Positions 26,745-35,553 are shown, counted from the stretch's first letter. The stretch: DNA of 64,000 nt from Citrifermentans bemidjiense Bem (GCF_000020725.1 NC_011146.1:2603501-2667500); one strand, 5' to 3'. The notes: a model not told the origin generated them from the sequence alone. Numbers and translations are program-made.

Positions 26745-27509
26745 ATGAGTAAGACTGCGCTGATAACCGGGGCCTCGTCGGGGTTCGGAGCCGCCTGTGC
26801 CCGCGCCTTCGCGGACCAGGGATGGAAGCTGGTCCTGGCCGCCCGGCGCCGCGAAGCGCTGGAGCAACTCAAGGAGGAACTTGGCGGCGACTCCAGGGTC
26901 TTTTGCATCACTCTGGACGTCCGCGACCGGGAAGCTGTCTCCGCCGCTTTCGCCTCCCTCCCGGCTCAGTTTGCCGACATAGACCTGCTGCTGAACAACG
27001 CCGGGCTGGCACTAGGGCTTGGGCCTGCCCACCAGGCCTCGCTGGACGACTGGGAAACCATGGTCGACACCAACATAAAGGGGGTCATGTACTGCACCCG
27101 CGCCATCCTCCCCGGGATGGTGGCCCGCAACCGCGGGCACGTGATCAACATCGGCTCCGTCGCGGGTAGCTGGCCCTATCCCGGAGGGAACGTCTACGGC
27201 GCCAGCAAGGCGTTCGTGCAGCAGTTCTCCCGGAATCTGCGCGCGGACCTTTTGGGGACCGCCGTCAGGGTAACCAACATCGAGCCCGGCATGGCTGAGA
27301 CCGAGTTCTCCAAGGTGCGGTTCAAGGGGGAGGACGAAAAGGCGCATCGCGTCTATGCCGGCACGGAGCCGCTGCAGGGCGAAGACATAGCGGAGATTGT
27401 TGCGTGGGTGGCGTCGGTGCCGCAACGGGTCAACATCAACAGCGTAGAGGTGATGTCGGTTTGTCAGGCATGGGGTCCGCTGGCAGTCCACCGCGGCGCC
27501 GCCGGATAA
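26745..27509 (+). CDS. Short-chain dehydrogenase/reductase (YdfG-like)
   Basis: 254 residues of a classical SDR: cofactor motif TGASSGFGAACA at the start with an Arg-Arg after strand 2 (AARRREAL) suggesting NADP preference, NNAGLALG, the catalytic Ser in NIGSVAGS and YxxxK in YGASK. The sequence around IEPGMAETEFSKVRF resembles 3-hydroxy acid/serine dehydrogenases of the YdfG group. The start at 26745 has GAGGAGGAATCG ahead of it; upstream in-frame ATGs do not. Single gene, convergent with hemerythrin and sharing a terminator. Confidence 0.9.
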   Translation: MSKTALITGASSGFGAACARAFADQGWKLVLAARRREALEQLKEELGGDSRVFCITLDVRDREAVSAAFASLPAQFADIDLLLNNAGLALGLGPAHQASLDDWETMVDTNIKGVMYCTRAILPGMVARNRGHVINIGSVAGSWPYPGGNVYGASKAFVQQFSRNLRADLLGTAVRVTNIEPGMAETEFSKVRFKGEDEKAHRVYAGTEPLQGEDIAEIVAWVASVPQRVNINSVEVMSVCQAWGPLAVHRGAAG

Positions 27510-27535
27510 AGGTCGATAAAAGCCGGCCGGAAAAC

Positions 27536-27576
27536 AAAAAAGGAGCAACCGCCCTAGGGAAGTTGCTCCTTTTGTT
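27536..27576. terminator. Bidirectional intrinsic terminator
   Basis: AGGAGCAAC pairs with GTTGCTCCT, with A-rich sequence before and TTTG after. It serves the convergent SDR and hemerythrin genes. Confidence 0.88.
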
Positions 27577-27604
27577 CATTCAGCTCGCTTAAGTTTCCGG
27601 ACGG

Positions 27605-28063
27605 TCAGTAGTCCTCGGAATCCTCGCTCAGGTCGTCGGGGTCCAGCGCAGGGCGGGTGATGTTGTTGTCCTGCAGGAACTGGATCAACTCCATGTCCAT
27701 CCTTTTGAAATGGCTGCGCAGCCACTCGCACATGGCGTTGACGGCGGCAACTATCATCAGCGTGTTCTCCCCCTGCTCGGCATGCAGCGCCTCCAACCTG
27801 AGCACCTCGCGAAAGAACATCTCGTGCTGGGCCTTGTGCGCCTCGTACCCGGGATAGCCCGATTCCAGCTGAATCTTTTCCTCGTCCTTGAAGTGCCTGC
27901 GCACGTACTTTTTCAGGAACCACATCAGCTTTCCGATCTCTTCGCTACCCTTTTTCGCCCTGGCGCCCTTCAACAAATCGTCCACACGGCGCAACAGCTC
28001 CTGGTGCTGTCCGTCGATTTCATGGTTCCCCGTAATCATTTCATCACGCCACTGCGTCAACAT
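27605..28063 (-). CDS. Bacteriohemerythrin
   Basis: 152 residues with every diiron ligand motif: IDGQHQEL, RRHFKDEE, HKAQHEMF and SHFKRMD. The C-terminus carries an extra acidic tail (DPDDLSEDSEDY). It should bind O2 at a diiron centre in the cytoplasm. GGAGAGAGATGC precedes the ATG. It is separate from the tatA gene (spacer about 250 bases, with tatA's own terminator in it). It is one of three hemerythrin-fold genes in this window. Confidence 0.93.
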   Translation of the reverse strand: MLTQWRDEMITGNHEIDGQHQELLRRVDDLLKGARAKKGSEEIGKLMWFLKKYVRRHFKDEEKIQLESGYPGYEAHKAQHEMFFREVLRLEALHAEQGENTLMIVAAVNAMCEWLRSHFKRMDMELIQFLQDNNITRPALDPDDLSEDSEDY

Positions 28064-28252
28064 GCATCTCTCTCCTGTACCGCCTGTCTCCTTGTGGGAG
28101 TGTGAGAGTGTTTTATCGCCCTCTGTGGTTAATTATCGGCAAAACTCCATGCAACTTTAGCAATAACATCGCTCTGCCGTCGGTGCACTAGGATCTCGGC
28201 AAAGGAACCAATGCAATCTGCCGGCACCGACACAAGCTTTGGTGCTGAGCAG

Positions 28253-28285
28253 AAAAGGCCACAGACATTTCGCCTGCGGCCTTTG
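28253..28285 (-). terminator. Intrinsic terminator after tatA
   Basis: AAAGGCC(G)CAG pairs with CTG(T)GGCCTTT around a 9-base loop, followed by TTTTC on the minus strand, 25 bases past the tatA stop. It closes the formate dehydrogenase gene set. Confidence 0.8.
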
Positions 28286-28309
28286 ACAACGATCTCTCGC
28301 TTCCAACCG

Positions 28310-28483
28310 TTACGCCTTCTTTTCCTCGTTCAGTTGGACCACGTCCTCACCGGAGGATGCCTTCTTGAAGTTCTTGATGCTGCTTCCCAGTGCCTGCCCC
28401 AACTGCGGAAGTTTCGCCGGTCCTACCACGACCAGTGCTATGACGAGGACGATGATCATTTCCGGCATACCGAATCCAAACAT
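28310..28483 (-). CDS. tatA: Twin-arginine translocase subunit TatA/E
   Basis: A 57-residue protein: one N-terminal helix (about 8-20, MIIVLVIALVVV), the hinge GPAKLPQLGQALG and an amphipathic helix, then a short charged tail ending in EEKKA. This is the TatA/MttA pattern, at the short end of the family. AAAGGAG stands seven bases ahead of the ATG. TatA forms the variable pore that exports folded cofactor-containing proteins. It lies 94 bases behind fdhD-mobA and two genes from the Tat substrate FdnG, suggesting a translocase subunit kept with its cargo. TatB/TatC are not in the window. Confidence 0.92.
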   Translation of the reverse strand: MFGFGMPEMIIVLVIALVVVGPAKLPQLGQALGSSIKNFKKASSGEDVVQLNEEKKA

Positions 28484-28576
28484 TTAACTTCTCCTTTAAA
28501 GAACCGCCTTACCGGTTCGATGTTTCGTTGGTTTTATGTGAGCCCCGATGCCTTTGGCCCGGGGTCGCTTTCAAAT

Positions 28577-29983
28577 TCAAGCCTGCAGTTTTTGCTGAGC
28601 TGCATCGGAATAGGGCTCGCCTGAGGCCGCCTTTTCCTTGTCGGCGTTTCTTAAGTCGTAGTATTCCTGCGGCGTATTGATGTTGCTGAAGGAATCGAAG
28701 CGGGGGTCGAAACCGGCCACCTCCGAGGGGCTTATTTCGCGCACGTTCACCCGTGGCAGGATGGAAACGATGCGGCGCTTGCCGTTTTTGAGCGAAGACT
28801 CCATGGCCGGCAGACACCCCTTGTTGTACAGCGCGTGCAGCGGCTCGTAGCCCTGCGGGCTCATGGGGAGCACCAAGTCGCAGCCGTAGCGGTGGCTCGC
28901 GATGTGCCTGATCAGCGCCGGATTCAGGTGCGGCATGTCGCACGCCACGGTGAAGACGGCCGGGTTCGAACTCTGGGAAAGCCCCGCGTGGATACCCGCC
29001 AGGGCACCCATCCCCTCGTACAGGTCGGGGACCTTCCGGCAGGGCAGGAACTGGTATTGCTCCGGGGCGTTGGTTACCAGGATCACCTCGGGGAAGATCT
29101 CGCAAAGCTCCCGGTAGATGCTTTCTATGAAGCGCCCTCCCTTGTGCGGCAGCAGAGCCTTGTTGCTCCCCATACGGCTGGAGGCGCCACCGGCAAGGAT
29201 AACGCCGGTCACCCCCTGGATCTTGCCGTCGCCGGCGCGGAAATCGATCCCCTCGACGTGGGTGTAGAGCTTGAAGCTCATGGCCCTGACGTAGCCGACC
29301 AGCGTAATGCCGGCCTCTTCGGCCATCTTGATCGCCATGTCGGTAGGCGAGGTGCGGGAAGCGATCACGTCGATGCCGAGAAGCGAAGCCTTTGCCACCA
29401 GCTCGGTCGAAACGCGTCCCGAAGTGACCAGAATCTTTCCTTCCAGCGAAATCCCCTTCAAGAGGGCCTCTCCTGCTATACGGTCGATGGTGTTGTGGCG
29501 GCCGATATCTTCTGCGTGCAGGATGAGTTCGGTATCGCCGACCCCTGCCGAGTGCATGCCGCCATGGCTTTTGTACCCTTCCGCCTTCTGCGCCAGTTGG
29601 TTCATCAGCGTGAAGATCGAGGCGGTGGAATGGACCCGGGAGGGCCCCTTTTTCTCGACGGGCTTGGGCATGTTGAAGCTGATGCCGGTGCCGCAGCCGG
29701 AGGTGAGCACCGGCTTCAGGCGCTCGGGGAGCTCTCCCCGGATGGTGACGCTGGCGGCACCGAAATCCTGGCAGATGGCCAAGGCCTGGAAGTCCTCCAC
29801 CTGTGAGACGAACCCCTGCAGGCGCAGAAAGCCCGCCACCAGGAAGCGGAGATCGTGAGGCGAGGCGATGAGGGTCGCCAGTTCACGCCCGTTCACCACC
29901 AGTTGCAGCGGGTATTCGTTGACTACCCCGCCCTCTTCCTGCTCCAGCACGCCTTTATTGAAACTGTAGATCTTGCTAGCCAC
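28577..29983 (-). CDS. fdhD-mobA: FdhD-MobA fusion: FDH sulfurtransferase + molybdopterin guanylyltransferase
   Basis: 468 residues from GTG 29983, which has GGAG seven bases ahead. The frame stays open to 30142, but that extension is only the REP-like repeat. Residues 1-255 are FdhD (GRHNTIDRIAGEAL, VTSGRVSTELVAKA, GIDVIASRTSPTDMA), which passes sulfur to the Mo/W cofactor of formate dehydrogenase. The CxxC motif of E. coli FdhD is reduced to one Cys (Cys97 in SGCGTG). Residues about 265-455 are MobA (LAGGASSRMGSNKALLP, CDMPHLNP), which adds GMP to molybdopterin. It lies directly downstream of fdnI. Fusing the two last steps of bis-MGD maturation would let one protein finish and hand over the cofactor (inference). 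Confidence 0.92.
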   Translation of the reverse strand: MASKIYSFNKGVLEQEEGGVVNEYPLQLVVNGRELATLIASPHDLRFLVAGFLRLQGFVSQVEDFQALAICQDFGAASVTIRGELPERLKPVLTSGCGTGISFNMPKPVEKKGPSRVHSTASIFTLMNQLAQKAEGYKSHGGMHSAGVGDTELILHAEDIGRHNTIDRIAGEALLKGISLEGKILVTSGRVSTELVAKASLLGIDVIASRTSPTDMAIKMAEEAGITLVGYVRAMSFKLYTHVEGIDFRAGDGKIQGVTGVILAGGASSRMGSNKALLPHKGGRFIESIYRELCEIFPEVILVTNAPEQYQFLPCRKVPDLYEGMGALAGIHAGLSQSSNPAVFTVACDMPHLNPALIRHIASHRYGCDLVLPMSPQGYEPLHALYNKGCLPAMESSLKNGKRRIVSILPRVNVREISPSEVAGFDPRFDSFSNINTPQEYYDLRNADKEKAASGEPYSDAAQQKLQA

Positions 29984-30018
29984 CGGGTTGCTCCTCGCTG
30001 TCAGCCGACTCGCGTCCA

Positions 30019-30113
30019 CTCTCCCTCGCCCTTTGGCAGAGGGCGGGGTGAGGGCGCTGCTGTGTGACGTTCTGTTACCCTCACCCCTGCCCCCCTCCCA
30101 GAGGGAGAGGGGC
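30019..30113. repeat. REP-like pair of inverted GC-rich repeat units
   Basis: Two related units face each other: 30019-30055 (CTCTCCCTCGCCC...GGGTGAGGG) and 30078-30113 (CCCTCACCCC...GAGAGGGG). Each can fold alone and they can pair with each other. It sits in the fdnI-fdhD spacer and creates a false N-terminal extension of the FdhD-MobA frame. It resembles intergenic REP/BIME-type elements found in multiple copies in other genomes. Confidence 0.75.
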
Positions 30114-30207
30114 TTTCGGAGGGTGTCCTCGTACTTCTTCACTTAACTTACTTCAATTACTTCCGTTCACTTGCTTCACTTGCGGTTCGTCTCAAGCCAG
30201 CTTGCGG

Positions 30208-31419
30208 CTAGGCTTCGCCGGCGACCTTGCCGTGTACTGCAGGACCCTTGTCGGTCTTGTGGAAGTTGTCCGGGATCGAGTAGTCAACGGTCTCCGGATG
30301 GTGCTCGAAGATCGGGAAGTACTTCGCGATCAGAACGAAGAACAGGATGTGCGCCGCGATGATGCCGACGGTCACCAGGCTCTCGATGAAGGAGGGGTAG
30401 TAGAAGGTTCCCGGAGCCTCCATCCCGAACATCGATACGTTGAAGCGGTTCAAGATGACGCCTGCGATGACGAGCCAGGCGGCGGTAGCGCGCAGGCGGT
30501 TGTTCTCGCGCACGTTGCCGTTCATCAGCATCACCAGGGGCGCGATCACCCCGCCCAGCATCTCGACAGCGAAAAGCGCCACCAGCCCCGGACGGTTGAA
30601 GAGCGGCCCCTCGGTCAGCGCGAAGAGGGAGAAGAGCTTCAGGGTCAGGTACGCGGTGATGACCCAGGGGAGGATCTTCGCCAGAGTCTCCAAAAGCTCG
30701 CTCTCGTCGGGCTGCCCCATCCATTTGTGGCTCATGGTCGCTTCCACGATGATGATGGAGATGCCGGCGCACATGGCCGAAACCCAGAAGAGCAGCGGCA
30801 GGAGCGGGTTGTACCAGAGGCTGTGCAGCTTATCGACCGCGATCAGGAAGAAGGTCCCGAGCGAAGACTGGTGCAAGGTCGAGATGGAGGCCGCCGCGAT
30901 GACGAGCGGCATCTCGATGGTCCGGAGCAGCCTCAACGGCACGTGGTAGCCGAACTTCTCGCAGACCGGCGACAGGAACTCGAGGAAGAGCACCGTGGTG
31001 TACGCGGCGATGCACATGGAAACCTCGAACATCGGGGAGTGCGGGTTCCAGTACACCATGGTGTGCCAGCAGCGCTGCGGCTGCCCCAGGTCGAGCAGAA
31101 GCCCCACGCAGACAAGGGAGTAGCCGAGGAAGCCGGTCACGATGGCCGGACGCACCAGCGGCTCAAGCTTCTTGATGTGGAAGCAGTGCACGATGGCCCC
31201 GAGGGTGAAGGCGCCCGCCGCCAGTGGTACGGCGGTGACGACGTCGAAGGAGATCCAAAGCCCCCAGGGGAAGGTGTCGTTCAGGTTGGTGGTGACCCCG
31301 AGGCCGAACACGAAGCGGACCAGGGAGGCTAGCGCGCCCAGCGATACCAGGACGATCAGGAATTTCACGAAGCGGTGGTATCCCTTGATCTCGTTGATGA
31401 TTATCTTTGCAGCGGTCAT
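30208..31419 (-). CDS. fdnI: NrfD/PsrC-type membrane subunit of formate dehydrogenase
   Basis: 403 residues with nine to ten hydrophobic helices of the NrfD/HybB family (FPWGLWISFDVVTAVPLAAGAF near 50, GLLLDLGQPQR near 105, then MIVEATMSHKWMG). These subunits take electrons from the iron-sulfur partner and reduce quinone without the heme b of classical FdnI. So the symbol marks its role and place, not homology to E. coli FdnI. The ATG follows the fdnH stop directly. The last 30 residues are soluble and polar. Its partners FdnG and FdnH lie upstream in the operon. Confidence 0.9.
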   Translation of the reverse strand: MTAAKIIINEIKGYHRFVKFLIVLVSLGALASLVRFVFGLGVTTNLNDTFPWGLWISFDVVTAVPLAAGAFTLGAIVHCFHIKKLEPLVRPAIVTGFLGYSLVCVGLLLDLGQPQRCWHTMVYWNPHSPMFEVSMCIAAYTTVLFLEFLSPVCEKFGYHVPLRLLRTIEMPLVIAAASISTLHQSSLGTFFLIAVDKLHSLWYNPLLPLLFWVSAMCAGISIIIVEATMSHKWMGQPDESELLETLAKILPWVITAYLTLKLFSLFALTEGPLFNRPGLVALFAVEMLGGVIAPLVMLMNGNVRENNRLRATAAWLVIAGVILNRFNVSMFGMEAPGTFYYPSFIESLVTVGIIAAHILFFVLIAKYFPIFEHHPETVDYSIPDNFHKTDKGPAVHGKVAGEA

Positions 31420-32259
31420 CTAGCTCTCCTCCTTAGGCGTTGCGCCGGATTTTCTCTGTTCCTCTTCCTTGGCGATCCTTTCTTTCCTGTGGTTGAACCA
31501 GGAAAGGAGCGAGAGCGAACTGCCGACAGTCAGGAAGATCCCCGGCACGAGGCGCAGCGCCTGCCAGGTGTAGGACGGGAGCGGCCTCTTGGTGACCGGT
31601 TTGAACCCTAGCTCGTCGAAGGGGAGCGCGGTCAGGTAGATGACGCTGGTCCCACCCGCCTCTTCGGCTCCGTAGAGCTTCTTCAGGTACTTCTCGGGGC
31701 GGGTGGCGATGCGCTTGTTCGCCTCCTTGATCATCTCCCCGCGGTCGCCGTAGGTGATGGCGGAGACGCAGGTGGTGGCGCAGGCGGGCTTCAGCCCTTC
31801 CTTGATCCTGGAGTAGCAGCCGGTGCATTTTCTCACCAGCGGAAATGCCTTGCTCCACTCGTACTTGGGAACCCCGAACGGGCAGGCGACCATGCAGAAA
31901 CGGCAGCCGATGCAGCGCTTGGCGTCGTAGACGACGGGGCCTTCCTTGGTCTTCTTGAAGGCGCCGACCGGGCAGACGGAGGCGCACGCCGGCTCGTTGC
32001 AGTGCATGCACATCTCTTTGTAGAAGGCGAACTCGTTCTGCCCGTTCTTCTCGTAGTCGCGGAACTTGATGCGGGTAAAGGTGTGCTCCGACATAAGCGG
32101 CGGGTTCTGGTAACCCTCGCCGTTGAAGAACTCCGTCTTCTCGGCGTCGAGCTGGTTCCATTGCTTGCAGGCGACCTGGCAGCCGCGGCAGCCGGTGCAC
32201 TTGGTCATGTCGATCAAGAACGCCTTGCTCTTGTTGAAATCCTGGTTGGTCTCGCTCAT
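31420..32259 (-). CDS. fdnH: Formate dehydrogenase iron-sulfur subunit (four 4Fe-4S)
   Basis: 279 residues of the DmsB/FdnH ferredoxin type. Four Cys clusters are visible: CTGCRGCQVACK near 17, CMHCNEPACASVCP near 85, CIGCRFCMVACP near 118 and CTGCYSRIKEGLKPACATTC near 142. A membrane helix near the C-terminus (LRLVPGIFLTVGSSLSLLSWF) would anchor it on the periplasmic face. It has no Tat signal of its own and probably rides out with FdnG. Its ATG overlaps the fdnG stop (ATGA), and fdnI starts right at its stop. It wires electrons from the Mo/W site to the membrane subunit. Confidence 0.94.
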   Translation of the reverse strand: MSETNQDFNKSKAFLIDMTKCTGCRGCQVACKQWNQLDAEKTEFFNGEGYQNPPLMSEHTFTRIKFRDYEKNGQNEFAFYKEMCMHCNEPACASVCPVGAFKKTKEGPVVYDAKRCIGCRFCMVACPFGVPKYEWSKAFPLVRKCTGCYSRIKEGLKPACATTCVSAITYGDRGEMIKEANKRIATRPEKYLKKLYGAEEAGGTSVIYLTALPFDELGFKPVTKRPLPSYTWQALRLVPGIFLTVGSSLSLLSWFNHRKERIAKEEEQRKSGATPKEES

Positions 32260-35200
32260 GCGCGTTTACCCCCTTTCTCGATGTTGCAGAGGAATGCCTT
32301 GAATTCGGGGATGCTCGTATTGGCGCAGCCGACGGACGGGGTCAGGACGTTGCCCGAGTCGCCGGTAGCGAGACCTGCATAACCGAAGTGCCAGGGAAGG
32401 CCCACCTGCTCTACCATTTTCCCCTGCACGTTGAAGGGCTTGAGCCTGGTGGTGACCAGGGCCTTCGCCTCGATGGAACCGCGCTCGGTGGTGATCTTCA
32501 CCTGGTCGCCGTTGTTGATCCCCTTGGAGGAGGCGAGGGTCTGGGAGATCTCGACGAACATGGTCGGGACCAGCTCCACCAGCCAGGGAAGGCTGCGGGT
32601 CATGGCGCCTGCCTGCCAGTGCTCGGTCATCCTGTAGGTGGTGCCGACGAACGGGTACTTGTTCAGGTCGCTGGACATGTTGGCCGGGACCTTGACCGCC
32701 GGGTTGCTCTGCACCTTGGACAAGAGGTTCTTGGCCGGGCTTTCGATCGGCTCGTAGTGCTCGGGGAACGGACCGTCCTTCATGTCTAGCGCGTAGAGGC
32801 GGCCGTGACCTTCAGGAACCATGATGAAGGGGTACTTCCCTTCCTTCGCGTCGTTCATCGGCGGCCAGGGGCCGTCGGGCACGTCGCCTTTCCACTTCTT
32901 CTCCAGCGCGTCCCAGGCGATGACCGCGCGCTTGGGGTTGAACGGCGCGCCGTCCGGGTTAACGGAGGCCCTGTTGTAGATGATGCGGCGGTTGACCGGC
33001 CAGCACCAGGACCACTTCGGGAACATGCCGAGCCCGGTCGGGTCGGTGGCGTCGCGGCGGGCCATCTGGTTGCCGTCTTTCGTGTAGGAGCCGCAGTAGA
33101 TCCAGCAGCCGGAGACGGTGGAGCCGTCGTCCTGCAGGTACTTGAACATCGGGACCTGGTCACCCTTCTTGAACTCGAGGGTCTTGTCCTTGTCGACGAT
33201 GGTCATGTCCTTGGTGAAGTAGCCGTTGATCTCCTTGGCGACCAGGTGCACTTCAGGCTCGTGGCCTTCGCCGTAGTTCCAGGAGAGCTTGGTGATCGGC
33301 TCGGGGAAGGTTCCCCCTTTCTGGTACGCCTTCTTCACGTGCTTCGCGAACTGATCGATGATCCAGAGGTCGCTCTTCGCATCCCCTACCGGTTCCGCAG
33401 CCTTGTAGCGCCACTGGGCCCAGCGGCCGGAGTTGGAGATGGAGCCTTCCTTCTCGACGGAGGAGGCTGCCGGCAGCATGAAGACCTCGGTCTTGATGTC
33501 CTTCGGGTTCACGCCGGGGCGCTTCCAGAAGATGGAGGTCTCGGTCTCCCAGAGGTCGACGGTGACGAGCCAGTCGAGTTTTCCCAGCGCCTCGCGGGTC
33601 TTCAGGGAATCCGGGCCGCCTACCGCCGGGTTCTGCCCCATGCAGACGAGGCCCTGCAGTTCGCCCTTGCCCATCTTCTCCATCAGCTTCATGAAGGAGT
33701 AGTTGCCGCTTCTCTTGGGGAGGTAGTCGTAGCAGAAGCCGTTCTCCGCGGTGGCGTTGTCGCCGTACCAGGCTTTGAGGAGGCTCACCGTGTACTTCGG
33801 GGTGTTCCCCCACCAGTTGGCGCTCTTTGCGTCTTTGGTCTTCGGGGTCCACTTCTCCAGGTAGGCCTTCAGGTCGACGTTGTCGAACTCAGGGGACTTC
33901 AGGTAGCCCGGGAGCAGGTGGAAGAGCAGGCCGTAATCGGAGGAGCCCTGTACGTTGCTCTCGCCGCGCAGCGCATTCACGCCGCCGCCGGCGATGCCGA
34001 TGTTGCCCAAAAGCATCTGCAGCATGGCGGTCGCGCGGACGTTCTGGGTGCCGTGGGTGGACTGTGTGATACCCATCGCGTAGAGGATGGTGCCGGCCTT
34101 GTCGGCGCGCCCGGTGGAGCAGAATGCCTTGGCGACGGCGACGTAGTCTTCCTTCTTGGTGCCGGTGATGGAGCAGACCATGTCGACGGTGTAGCGGGAG
34201 TAGTGCTTCTTCAGCTGCTGGTAGACGCAGCGCGGGTCCTTCAGCGACTTGTCGCGCTTGGGGTTGCCGGAGCCGTCGACCGCGTAGGCCCAGGCCTTCG
34301 GGTCATAGGTCTTCTCCTGGTCGTCGAAGGCGCAGAAGATACCCTCGTTGAAGTCGTACTTCTCGTTTACGATGAAGGAGGCGTTGGTGTACTCGCGGAC
34401 GTACTCCTCGTGGATCATGTTGTTCTGCAGCGCGAAGTTGATCATCCCGCCCAAAAAGGCGATGTCGGTGCCGGGACGGATCTGCGCGTAGTGATCGGCC
34501 TTGGAGCCGGTCCTGGTGAAGCGCGGGTCGACGGCGAGAAGCTTGCCGCCGTTATCCATAGCCGCCTCGATCCATTTCATCGAGATCGGGTGGTTTTCTG
34601 CAGGGTTGCAACCGATGGCCAGGATGGCATCGGCGTTCTTCAGGTCAATCCAGTGGTTGGTCATTGCCCCACGTCCAAACGAAGCCGCCAGACCGGCGAC
34701 TGTAGCGGAGTGTCATATTCGGGCTTGGTGTTCGAGGTTCGCGACCCCCATAGAGCGGGCAAACTTGCTCCAGAGGTAGCACTCCTCGTTGTCGAGACCG
34801 GCGCCGCCCAGGAAAGCCATCCCTTCGGTGCGGTTCACGACGTATTCCTTGTTGTCCTTCTTGTTGATCTCTTTGGCCTTGAAGGTCTTGTCGCGGGTCT
34901 CCTTCATCTTCTGGCTGATCCGCTCCAGCGCCCAATCCCAGCTCTTCTCTTCGAACTTGTCGCTGCCGGGAGCACGGTACATGACCTTCTGCAGGCGGCG
35001 CTCGTTGTTGGCGACCTGGAACAGCGCGCTACCTTTCGAGCAAAGCGCACCCTGGTTGATCGGATGCTGGGTGTCCCCCTCGATGTTGACGATCTTGCCG
35101 TTCTTGGTATGCACCACAAGCCCACAACCTACCGCGCAGAAAGGACAGATGGTGGTCGAGCTTTTCAGCCCCTTGGTGCGCATCTGCGGGGCATCGGCTC

Positions 35201-35285
35201 CGCCCGCTTCCGCTTTTTTGCCGGAAAGGACCAGTGCCGTAGCCAGCGCCCCTCCCTGCAGAAACTCCCTCCGTGAAACAGCCAT
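32256..35285 (-). CDS. fdnG: Selenocysteine formate dehydrogenase catalytic subunit, Tat-exported
   Basis: A 1009-residue product if the in-frame UGA at 34713-34715 is read as selenocysteine, Sec191. The protein reads through as EHQARI-U-HSATVAGL, the exact setting of the active-site Sec of FdnG-type enzymes, with a SECIS-like hairpin following. The N-terminus (ATG 35285, AAAGGAGAG) has a Tat signal (SRREFLQGG). Next is a 4Fe-4S motif (CPFCAVGCG) near 55-65, then the molybdopterin oxidoreductase and the C-terminal dinucleotide-binding domain. It oxidises formate to CO2 in the periplasm with a bis-MGD Mo or W cofactor. First gene of fdnGHI-fdhD/mobA-tatA, behind a sigma-54 promoter. A plain translation would wrongly report two genes. 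Confidence 0.96.
34680..34715 (-). promoter_or_regulatory. Selenocysteine UGA and SECIS-like hairpin of fdnG
   Basis: The UGA is followed by AGTCGCC pairing with GGCGGCT (seven pairs, one wobble) around a GGTCT loop that begins 18 bases after the UGA. GGTCT in the apical loop, at this distance, is what I recall for the E. coli fdhF SECIS that SelB recognises. Confidence 0.88.
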
Positions 35286-35346
35286 GTTGAATCTCTCCTT
35301 TTTCCATGATAAACGTCGTGCCACCGTTAGTAAGCAGGCGTATACG

Positions 35347-35361
35347 GCAATTGCCATGCCA
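35347..35361 (-). promoter_or_regulatory. Sigma-54 promoter of the fdn operon
   Basis: TGGCATGGCAATTGC on the minus strand matches TGGCACG-N4-TTGC at all but one fixed position, with GG and GC exactly ten bases apart. It lies 62 bases upstream of the fdnG ATG, giving a leader of about 50 bases. The divergent neighbour encodes a sigma-54 activator. Confidence 0.8.
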
Positions 35362-35486
35362 GCGCGTTTACGCAAATATCAAAAAATAGTTTGTACCGTA
35401 AGGGTTTGAAATGATACTGTTGTCAGCGCCGGAAGGAAGCTCATTAAACATTAAACAACGCTTAAAGATGTGCCGTTTTGTCGTGA

Positions 35487-35513
35487 TGTGTGACATTTTG
35501 ACCAGGTCACACA
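35487..35513. promoter_or_regulatory. Perfect 8-bp inverted repeat, candidate activator site (UAS)
   Basis: TGTGTGAC and GTCACACA are exact reverse complements with an 11-base spacer. The site lies about 125 bases upstream of the fdn sigma-54 promoter and 41 bases before the regulator gene. That is the distance and symmetry expected for a dimeric NtrC-type activator that could also control its own gene. Confidence 0.65.
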
Positions 35514-35553
35514 GGTAGCGCCGTGGCAGGAGCAGCATGAGGAACACCGGGAA

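Noticed and set aside
29984-30142. N-terminal extension of FdhD-MobA
   Set aside because: The extension is translated from the REP-like repeat; the GTG at 29983 has a ribosome site and gives a normal FdhD start.
34664-34713. fdnG as a pseudogene or frameshifted pair
   Set aside because: The frame is the same on both sides of a single UGA, the flanking residues are the known Sec context, and a SECIS-like hairpin follows.
32805-35276. An 823-codon open frame on the plus strand, antisense to fdnG
   Set aside because: It is the GC-rich mirror of the formate dehydrogenase gene. It has no ribosome site, no family resemblance, and a composition typical of reverse frames (His, Arg, Val, Gly rich).
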